Origin: Dongia_B sp035539215 | GTDB taxonomy: Bacteria > Pseudomonadota > Alphaproteobacteria > Dongiales > Dongiaceae | Length of the DNA: 64,000 bases | Reading direction: 5' to 3' | NCBI GenBank assembly: GCA_035539215.1 | Contig: DATLIX010000183.1 | Location: 1 to 64,000, forward strand | Part shown: positions 59,801 to 64,000 of the stretch, one piece after another | Numbering within the stretch: position 1 is the first letter of the stretch | Layout: each line of letters opens with the position of its first letter | Notes under the pieces: generated by a model | Database searches by the model: none | Told to the model about the DNA's origin: nothing | The model's input: only the letters and a program-made list of their open reading frames with translations | Made by a program: the position numbers and the translations under genes

Positions 59801-61765
59801 CGTCAGGGTATAGGTGAAGACGTCATCCACGCCGCCCGGCGTTCCGGCATTGCGCTGATAGCTGTAGGAACCGTCGGCATGGATGGTGAGGACACCATAA
59901 TGGCCGTTGATCACCGTATCGCCGGAAGCGGCGACGGCGGCAGCGCTGCCGCCATAGCCGCTGACATGGGTGACGCTGGCGCCGTCCGCGCCCTTGGTAT
60001 CGGCGCCGAGAATCCAGGTGGCGGTGCCGGCACCGGTGATGACATTGCCGCTTTCCGCCTGATGGCTGCCCGCCGTCACGTAATCGACGTCATTGCGGGC
60101 GGCCGGCATGTCGTCGACGATATGGATGGCAAGGCTGCCGTTCGCGCTGTCGCCATCCTTATCGGTGACGACGATGCTGAAGTCGTCCTGGGTATGGTCG
60201 CCCTGGGTATTGTGGGTGAGTTCGTAGACATAGGTGACGACGCCGTTCTTCACCGCGAGAATGGTCAGTGTGCCGTCCTGCCCGTGGATCTGCGCACCGG
60301 CAACGACCGCGACGCCGTTGATGGTCACGGAAGCCGGGCCGTCGCCCTGGCTGTAGGTGAAGCTGCCGGCAGTGTATTTCGCCAGCGACCAGGCGGCGGA
60401 GCCGTTGGGCAGGCCGGCTTCATAGACCGTGTCACCCCCGCAATTGCCGATCGTGACTGTCGGTGTCGCATCGTCGATATGCACGGTGAGGGTCGCCGAG
60501 GTCGTATCGCCGTCGCCATCGGTCAGGGTATAGGTGAAACTGTCATCGACACCACCCGCGGTGCCGGCACTGCGGGTATAGGTGTAGGAGCCGTCGGCGG
60601 CGATGGTCAGCACGCCATATTCGCCGAGGATCGTGGTTGCGCCACTGCTGGAGACGTCGCTGTTGCCGTTGGCACCGGTGATATGCGTAACGGTAGCGCC
60701 GTCGGCGCCCTTGACGTCGGCATCGGCGGCGCTGTCCTCGCCGGCCGCCGTGACGACATTGCCCTGATGGCCGCTATAGTCGCCGGGCGCGATGCTGAGC
60801 GAATCGTTCTGGGCCGTCGGCACGTCGTCATGGATGCCGATCACGAGCGTGCCGCTTCCCTGGTCACCATCGGTATCGGTGACGACGACGGAAACGCTGT
60901 CCGTCGTCGTGTCGCCGCTGGTGTTATGGGTGAGCGTATAGGTGTAGCTGAGCTGCGCTCCGTTCCAGCCGGTCAGTGTCAGATTGCCGTCCGCCGTCGG
61001 GATGGTGATGGGATTGGCCGACAGATTGCCGAGTTCGGAAGCCGTCACGACCACGCCGTTGACGGTGACGCTGGCAACGCCGTCCGGCGCCGTAACGGCG
61101 ATGACGCCGCTGGTGATGTTGGAATTGTTGCCGTGCGCCGAGCCCTGGGGCAGGCCGGCCTCATCGACTTCCGTCCCGGCACTGCCGAGAACCGGCACCG
61201 TCAGCGACGCCAGAGCATCGCCGCGCACAAGATTGGCCTCGTCCGGCGCGATCTGCTGATATTGCAGTTCAGTGGCGCCGATGAGCCCCATCTCGCCGAG
61301 GCCGCCGAGGCCGCCGCCATTGTTGAAACTGAGGAAGATACCGGAACCGGTAGCCCCGGCCGGCCCGGCCGCAGGACCGGCAGCGGTCTGAATGTCGAGA
61401 TTGGGATCGGTGGCGGCAATGACCGAGGCGACGTCGATGGTGTGGCCTTTGTCATCCTTGACCGTCACGCTCTCCTGCTGGTTGGCCTCGGTATAGCCCT
61501 GCAGGATGACGATACGATCGCCGAGCTTGATGGCGAGATTACCCTGTTCGCCGATTTTGGCCTGAAAATCTCCGTCGAAAGGAAGCGTAACCGTTTCGCC
61601 CGGCGCCGCTTGAACGCGCGCAACATTCTGCCCGTTGTTAAACTGGACCTGGACCGCGGCACCCTGTCCGCCCTGCTGACCGTTCAGCACCGCAGCAGCC
61701 GCCGCATCAGCCGGCTTGGTACCGGTCGTATTGTTTGCAGTCCCTTGGGAAGTATTCGTCGCCAC
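53843..61765 (-). CDS. Giant VCBS/T1SS-143-repeat surface protein (BapA/LapA-like)
   Basis: Secreted adhesin of 2,640 residues from the GTG at 61765, which has GGAG 7 bases before it; an ATG at 61831 would add 22 residues. The N-terminal module of about 125 residues ends with TAAG-PAAG (127-134), like the LapG-type cleavage site of LapA adhesins. At least five T1SS-143-like units follow (opening with EAGL..GS near 202), alternating with six VCBS-type units (ADGSYTY...DDxFTYTLxDGDGD), and two variant EAN units. Near the C-terminus are a PPC-like domain (about 2300-2390), a single RTX-type GGGGDDTI (about 2460) and a hydrophobic-patterned tail expected to carry the type I secretion signal. No secretion genes are nearby. 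One Cys only. Very acidic and Cys-poor, as expected for calcium-binding surface proteins. Confidence 0.9.
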   Translation of the reverse strand: MATNTSQGTANNTTGTKPADAAAAAVLNGQQGGQGAAVQVQFNNGQNVARVQAAPGETVTLPFDGDFQAKIGEQGNLAIKLGDRIVILQGYTEANQQESVTVKDDKGHTIDVASVIAATDPNLDIQTAAGPAAGPAGATGSGIFLSFNNGGGLGGLGEMGLIGATELQYQQIAPDEANLVRGDALASLTVPVLGSAGTEVDEAGLPQGSAHGNNSNITSGVIAVTAPDGVASVTVNGVVVTASELGNLSANPITIPTADGNLTLTGWNGAQLSYTYTLTHNTSGDTTTDSVSVVVTDTDGDQGSGTLVIGIHDDVPTAQNDSLSIAPGDYSGHQGNVVTAAGEDSAADADVKGADGATVTHITGANGNSDVSSSGATTILGEYGVLTIAADGSYTYTRSAGTAGGVDDSFTYTLTDGDGDTTSATLTVHIDDATPTVTIGNCGGDTVYEAGLPNGSAAWSLAKYTAGSFTYSQGDGPASVTINGVAVVAGAQIHGQDGTLTILAVKNGVVTYVYELTHNTQGDHTQDDFSIVVTDKDGDSANGSLAIHIVDDMPAARNDVDYVTAGSHQAESGNVITGAGTATWILGADTKGADGASVTHVSGYGGSAAAVAASGDTVINGHYGVLTIHADGSYSYQRNAGTPGGVDDVFTYTLTDGDGDSSSASLTIKIGDAHPDAHVPNEGGSGAKVFEAGLADGSHHGNGSNVTSGAITYTQGDGPATVTIGGVAVTGVGQTISGQFGTLTITSVGNGTIGYSYTLADNSSGDHTHDTFSVVVTDVDGDKSSANLTIDIVDDTPTAHNDSGEVATGTYSVAGSVITNDTKGADGATVSKITGAGGADSSFDPHGHLVIAGQYGTLTISADGSYTYDRAPGSKGGVTDTFTYVLKDGDGDTSSATLTINIDDAKPTLHVPDAHDAGTAVDEAGLASGSHRGDGSNVTSGVMTYSEGDGPAAITINNQTVHAGDTVTTAAGTLHIDAIANGEIHYTYTLTHNTSGDATTDTFNVVVQDKDSDKASATLTIGIVDDRPTAVVDTGSTGSGGTITKDAASGIEANDTFGADGRSGGGVVGVSHGATTGAIGDPTGIHGDYGTLYLNSDGSYVYKANADVGGDDVFTYTIKDGDGDTTTATLTIHVDKVTPGTLVSSIIVDEANQPTVGSNHVTQPNAVTGYLDLGGASIQAGIYFTAHGILDLNASGKYTYTLFAPYNDGKADDTAGISTGDVFTVQTSDGHGNHGTAVITINIKDDVPHAVLDTGEIGSGATLKADAAHGVSSNDGTGADWAGAAVTGVSHNGTSGAIGDPAGIRGDHGTLYLNADGSYTYKADADASGDDVFTYMMKDGDGDASSTTLTIHVDQVTPPTITGAVTVDEANLPAGGSNHHATPDTVTGDLALNGLAISAGTYATAHGVLTIDAAGHYSYTLTSPYNDGKADSQAGTATGDTFTLPTTDANGNHGTATVTITVKDDVPQAVLDTAEIGAGKTLTVDAIHGVSGNDTAGADGATISGVSHGAASATIGDPAGIRGDHGTLYLNADGSYTYKADANASGDDVFTYSLKDGDGDISIATLTVHIDAIPTLHVPGTGDAGTSVNEAGLTSGSHAGNGSNVTTGTFTYTEGDGPATITVNNQVIHVGDTVTTATGSLHVDSIGNGTVGYTYTLTHNTSGDSTADAFNVVVQDKDGDQATGTLTIGIVDDVPLAASGNATVDEDAIAAGHLGSPGIEGGSGDIGVVANTAHLSLTNLTFGADGGHVSFDTAAQPANLTSDGLTVQYRTESATVNGHAVQTLVGYIEYHSADNNSTTDVSIFTLTVDPTAKTADFTLLQPLDHPNATTEDNLDLGLKYTVTDGDGDKAVGTITVTVNDDSPTAGTVSSPAVTEPGIAGATGAASYEVDAGNYGNNAHIAVSAGFIDGNGNLLTINGDTPSINTNGAADGTTGLGVTSGTDGSGAARFDEVNYLGNGSQNYYSETMIFSLKDTDKVATTATVNLSEFYSNEGGVGDEKGAYILYKDGVAVSGWVEFEASSTSGKMALTITGPAGGFDEIRFVAVQGSANPNGNAGSDSSDFSVHDVTFNVVDTPHVSSVTGSLPAAFGADGPGSVALADGPTGLTYNGIAIVNTLVNGILVGKAGDTVVYSLALSSDGHGGYGYEFDLAKPIDGTQNGHPLAFNYNVTDNDGDTAHGTINVNVTDAVAASLGGDVILTNSLDGGFNVSDFALLRNDSGAGLSVTGVSIKGSDSGTASHSGTTGTTYQFSGGANDFTGSGTQNESNGNADKWGDNQNNATAIARSYFAQSGTALDTGTLQLTGAINSATDNDVFKLHLQAGEVLYGSILGAGGQKANVDVEIYDAHGNLVAQSGYQTATHGWGYYNVPSDGDYYIVIDGQSGNGNATSGGQGNYELDLNVLSQATTGGSFHYQAGGSETTVTVDGVSGGHYYGNDQHIVQGTGANEILVGDSHQHNYLNGGGGDDTIMYQVGDTVDGGGNSHAGQNGDLGGSYLGDVLDVSGLTGAVDVHGAVADGHIKNIDTISMTGGASESVELNIGDVLQIGNGTFHPTSDAISGLQVKDTVKVEGSAGDTLTLDHGSGNGQWVNITDHVNNAPSDHQVFAYDQNGGSFSANDVQGYVVVSNNVTVLDEHHQIIPQI
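57111..58533. repeat. Near-identical 115-bp direct repeats within the adhesin gene
   Basis: Three copies of a 115-bp segment at 57111-57225, 57762-57876 and 58419-58533, spaced 651 and 657 bp. The first two are almost identical in DNA; the third differs more. They encode the strand pair around GTLYLNADGSYTYKADA of the VCBS-type unit and sit inside larger tandem units of about 650 bp. They show recent internal duplication or gene conversion and are likely to vary in copy number. Confidence 0.8.
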
Positions 61766-62219
61766 GCTCGATCTCCGGAAAACGATGACACCGGGGAATA
61801 CCCGGCCATTCGGTCTGGCGGCGCTGGGCATCGACCCTCAAACGCCACCATGAACATGGGGACGGATATAGGCCTTTTGTTCTTAATAAAGCTTAAAAGT
61901 CGCGGATTTCGCCACACCATTATGTGTGTTCGCGGAGAAATTTACCGAAAGTGGTAATATTATTGCACGCTTTGGGGTGAGAGAAGCGGCTAATCCCATA
62001 GAAAATATGTAGTTCCTATGACGGAATAACTCGCTCTGATTGAGCGGATTGTGACACTTTTTCTTCAGGTTGCTGCAGCCAAACCGGCAAGCGCCCGGGG
62101 CCCGCTGGCCTCTCATTCAGACAAAATTTCGCCTGATCAACGGCCGGCAGCCCTTCCTTCAAGCAGATAGGAAAGCCGGCGGCGCACCACATATCGAGGA
62201 TATCCGCCGGCGCTGCGCG
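61766..62219. other. 454-bp intergenic region upstream of the adhesin gene
   Basis: AT-rich between about 61860 and 62060, so it probably holds the adhesin promoter and leader; no standard -35/-10 pair was fixed. CACAC-cattat-GTGTG at 61913-61928 is a small interrupted palindrome. If the ATG at 61831 were the adhesin start, 66 bp of this stretch would be coding. The right part is the trailer of the DUF1772 gene. No small gene was supported. Confidence 0.5.
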
Positions 62220-62705
62220 CTAATTCCATAAAAGACCGGCGGTCAAGGCCACCGCCGCCAGGGCGGCGCAGCCCGTCCGCAGGTGATTCCACATCGTCCA
62301 GCTGGTGAGATATCGGCTCCAGAGCGCCGCACCTTCGGCACTTGCGGGAGATATGTCGGCCAGTGATTCATTCAGCGGCACATTGAAGACCATGGTGACC
62401 AGAACGGTCCCCACGACATAGAGCGCACCACCCGCAATCACGCAGATCATCTGTGGCTCGTGCCAGCGAAACAGCGCGGCCGCTATCAGCACGAGGCACA
62501 GGACGGCCGTTCCCATGAAGCTGCCGAGAAAAAGCGGATTGAGCACAGTGATATTGATCGACTGCATGGCGGCAATGCCCTGCTCCGCCGGTAAACGGCC
62601 GAGCGCCTGCATCACGAAGGAAGAGAAGGCAAAGAACACACCGGCAATCAGGCCAGATCCGACAGCGGATATCAGGATCAGGCCGGGCAACAGAATGGCA
62701 ATCAT
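62220..62705 (-). CDS. DUF1772 (anthrone oxygenase-like) membrane protein
   Basis: Small integral membrane protein of 161 residues. The ATG at 62705 has an ideal ribosome site (GGAGGAAAC), which overrules the longer frame to 62804. Four hydrophobic helices are at about 5-30, 50-75, 82-105 and 135-158. The family phrases SGLIAGVFFAFSSFVMQALGRLP and IAAMQSINITVLNPLFLGSF are typical of DUF1772 proteins. It has a conserved polar region NVPLNESLADISP, then W..YLTSWTMWNHLRT. Related fungal proteins act as anthrone oxygenases, but the role in bacteria is unknown. It is divergent from a TetR regulator and is probably its target. Confidence 0.88.
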   Translation of the reverse strand: MIAILLPGLILISAVGSGLIAGVFFAFSSFVMQALGRLPAEQGIAAMQSINITVLNPLFLGSFMGTAVLCLVLIAAALFRWHEPQMICVIAGGALYVVGTVLVTMVFNVPLNESLADISPASAEGAALWSRYLTSWTMWNHLRTGCAALAAVALTAGLLWN

Positions 62706-62765
62706 GTTTCCTCCGTCAGCTGGAATCTGGTTCTCGCGACGCGCCGCTTCCGGCTCGCCCAAAAC

Positions 62766-62810
62766 ATGAGTAATCCTCATATTGACAATGTGATAAACCC
62801 TCATATTTTA
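62766..62810 (+). promoter_or_regulatory. tetR promoter with CTCATATT operator repeats
   Basis: TTGACA (62782-62787) and TATTTT (62804-62809) with a 16-bp spacer form a good sigma70-type promoter toward the TetR gene at 62840. ATGAG-taatc-CTCAT (62766-62780) is an inverted repeat overlapping CTCATATT (62776-62783), and a second CTCATATT lies at 62800-62807, so the two copies flank the -35/spacer. They are likely TetR sites controlling both divergent genes. Confidence 0.6.
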
Positions 62811-62839
62811 TCTGGCAAGAGAAACTTCGCAGGCAGATC

Positions 62840-63502
62840 GTGACGAAGAAAAGTGTCGAACCAGCGGGCGCGCAGCAGTCGAAGCCCTCGGCGGCTGGCC
62901 GCCTGCCCACCCAGCAGCGCAGCCGGGACCGGGTTGAACGCATTTTGGAAATCGCCACCGGCCTGATCGAAGCGGGCGGGTGCGATGCGCTGCGCATGAG
63001 CGAGATCGCCGCCGGCGCGGAAATCTCGATCGGCTCGCTTTATCAATATTTCCCCGATAAGTCGGCGGTCATCCGCCGCTTGGCCGAGCGCTTCAATGCG
63101 GCAGGGCGGGCCTGTGTGGCCGCCGAACTGGCGCAGGTGCAGCTGGCTGGCGACATCAAGGCGGCGCTAAAGCGGGTGATCGACGGATATTACGCGATGT
63201 TTCTCGCAGAACCGGTCATGCGCGACATCTGGTCGGGAACCCAGAACGACAAGGCGCTTCTTGCGCTGGAAGCGGAAGACAATCGCGCCCACGGCAAAAT
63301 GCTGGCGGAAACGCTGCTGCGCCTCCATCCGGCAGCCGACCGGAAGGAGATCGATATATCTTCATTCCTGCTCATGCATCTGATCGCCGCGACGGTGCGC
63401 CTCGCCATCACGCTACCCGATCAAGATGCACGGAACCTGATCGCCACCTTCAAACAGACGATGTTGGAAACCTTTCGCCTGCCGGCGCGGTCCAAGTCTT
63501 AG
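62840..63502 (+). CDS. TetR-family transcriptional regulator
   Basis: Regulator of 220 residues, start GTG at 62840. The DNA-binding domain (about 25-75) has RVERILEIATGLIEAGGCDALRMSEIAAGAEISIGSLYQYF, then PDKSAVIRRLAERF, a textbook TetR helix-turn-helix. The C-terminal ligand domain is helical, with YAMFLAEPVMRDIWSG and LMHLIAATVRLAITLP. It is divergent from the DUF1772 gene with a shared 134-bp promoter region bearing repeated CTCATATT motifs. It probably represses that gene in response to a small hydrophobic ligand. The ligand is unknown. Confidence 0.91.
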   Translation: MTKKSVEPAGAQQSKPSAAGRLPTQQRSRDRVERILEIATGLIEAGGCDALRMSEIAAGAEISIGSLYQYFPDKSAVIRRLAERFNAAGRACVAAELAQVQLAGDIKAALKRVIDGYYAMFLAEPVMRDIWSGTQNDKALLALEAEDNRAHGKMLAETLLRLHPAADRKEIDISSFLLMHLIAATVRLAITLPDQDARNLIATFKQTMLETFRLPARSKS

Positions 63503-63583
63503 TGCTGCGTCTCGGCACTGGGTGTTGTGCCGGCGCACCAAGCCGTTCGGTGTTTCCGGATAACGCTGCGGTGAGATGAGGCT

Positions 63584-63626
63584 GGCGGTTCGATCTTTCC
63601 GGAGAACGGTACAGGATCGAGCCGCC
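63584..63626. terminator. Hairpin between convergent tetR and DUF2189 genes
   Basis: GGCGGTTCGATC (63584-63595) and GATCGAGCCGCC (63615-63626) pair with one mismatch around a 19-nt loop, in the gap between the tetR stop at 63502 and the DUF2189 stop at 63645. It may terminate one or both. No T-tract. Confidence 0.4.
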
Positions 63627-63644
63627 AAGAGTTGCAGCAACGAC

Positions 63645-64000
63645 TTAACGCGGGATCATCTTGCGATAGAGGTGCCATGTCGCATGGCCGAGGACCGGCA
63701 TGACGACAACGAGGCCGATGAACAGCGGTATCGACCCGAGGATCAGCGCAATCGCAACGATGGCACCCCAGGCGGCCATGGTGCGCGGATTGCGCTCTAC
63801 GGCACGCAGGGAAGTACGGACCGCCGTTCCCAGACCGATGTCGCGATCCAGCAGCAGCGGAAAGGAGACGACGCTGACCGACAGGGCCAGGACGGCAAAC
63901 AGGAAGCCGACGCCGCAGCCGAAACCGACCAGGGCAAGGCCGGCCGGTGTATAGAAGATGTCATGCAGGAAAGCCGCGATCGAAACCGGCGCATCCGGCC
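63645..64000 (-). CDS. DUF2189-family membrane protein (5' part beyond window)
   Basis: Only the last 117 or so codons are visible, entering from the right edge and ending in MIPR and TAA (63645-63647). Hydrophobic helices appear near LALVGFGCGVGFLFAVLALSVSVVSFPLL and MAAWGAIVAIALILGSIPLFIGLVVVM. The pattern LLLDRDIGLGTAVRTSLRAVERNPRTM, then VMPVLGHATWHLYRKM is characteristic of DUF2189 proteins found in alphaproteobacteria. Function is unknown. It converges on the TetR gene. Confidence 0.85.
   Translation of the reverse strand, partial: PDAPVSIAAFLHDIFYTPAGLALVGFGCGVGFLFAVLALSVSVVSFPLLLDRDIGLGTAVRTSLRAVERNPRTMAAWGAIVAIALILGSIPLFIGLVVVMPVLGHATWHLYRKMIPR

Noticed and set aside
57842..61957. 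A 1,371-codon open frame on the plus strand opposite the adhesin gene
   Set aside because: It is a mirror of the repetitive, GC-rich adhesin coding strand; its product is a low-complexity Arg/Gly/Asp-rich string with no known domain. The adhesin strand has clear VCBS domains, ribosome site and terminator.
1..64000. CRISPR arrays, insertion sequences, prophage, tRNA or rRNA genes
   Set aside because: No regularly spaced short repeats, transposase or integrase motifs, terminal inverted repeats or recognisable tRNA/rRNA sequence were found on reading both strands.

Overview
The window is GC-rich, densely coded DNA with many 4-base ATGA stop/start overlaps. Its style suggests a free-living, metabolically versatile alphaproteobacterium, plausibly of the Rhodospirillales or a related group. 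The signs are a form I coxMSL cluster, tripartite tricarboxylate transporters, FCD-type GntR regulators, a VirA/VirG-like two-component pair, DUF1127 and a VCBS-repeat giant adhesin. The species cannot be named from the sequence. No rRNA, tRNA, insertion sequence, prophage or CRISPR array was seen.

Layout. 1-4457 (minus): chemotaxis operon transcribed STAS protein > CheY > CheA > CheW > chemoreceptor, the last cut by the window edge. 4871-7908 (minus): acyl-CoA synthetase-like protein coupled to a BBE-type FAD oxidoreductase. 8235-14000 (minus): VirG-like regulator, DUF1127 protein, di-heme cytochrome c peroxidase and VirA-like sensor kinase. 14656-21093 (minus): membrane-fusion protein > RND pump > response regulator > histidine kinase. 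21318-22769 (minus): MFS transporter, divergent from the next block. 23021-31765 (plus): a compact form I aerobic CO dehydrogenase cluster (coxC, M, S, L, D, E, F and a mocA-like gene). CoxL carries the AYRCSFR active-site loop.

31811-48775 (minus): two successive catabolic arrays, each headed by an FCD GntR regulator. The first has TctC-TctB-TctA, two MmgE/PrpD proteins, an SDR and an isopropylmalate dehydrogenase-like enzyme. The second has a 4,5-dihydroxyphthalate decarboxylase-like protein, TctC, a VOC protein, TctB, TctA, a two-gene chromate-type transporter and a YegD-like Hsp70. 49204-52642: an IclR (PcaR-like) regulator converges on pcaF, which ends the pcaIJF operon. The pcaI promoter carries two PcaR-like sites. 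This closes the beta-ketoadipate pathway and gives a plausible link to aromatic-acid uptake in the second array. 52889-53581: dienelactone hydrolase. 53843-61765: a 2,640-residue VCBS/T1SS-143-type surface protein with a TAAG/PAAG motif near its N-terminus. 62220-63502: DUF1772 membrane protein divergent from a TetR regulator. 63645-64000: 3' part of a DUF2189 membrane protein.

Working together, the genes suggest a cell that senses and swims toward nutrients, oxidises CO as a supplementary electron source, imports carboxylic and aromatic acids through high-affinity TTT systems, finishes aromatic degradation to succinyl-CoA and acetyl-CoA, expels toxic compounds and builds surface or biofilm structures. 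Most start sites were refined by Shine-Dalgarno sequence, family length and overlap with the upstream gene. Functional assignments rest on motifs read by eye.
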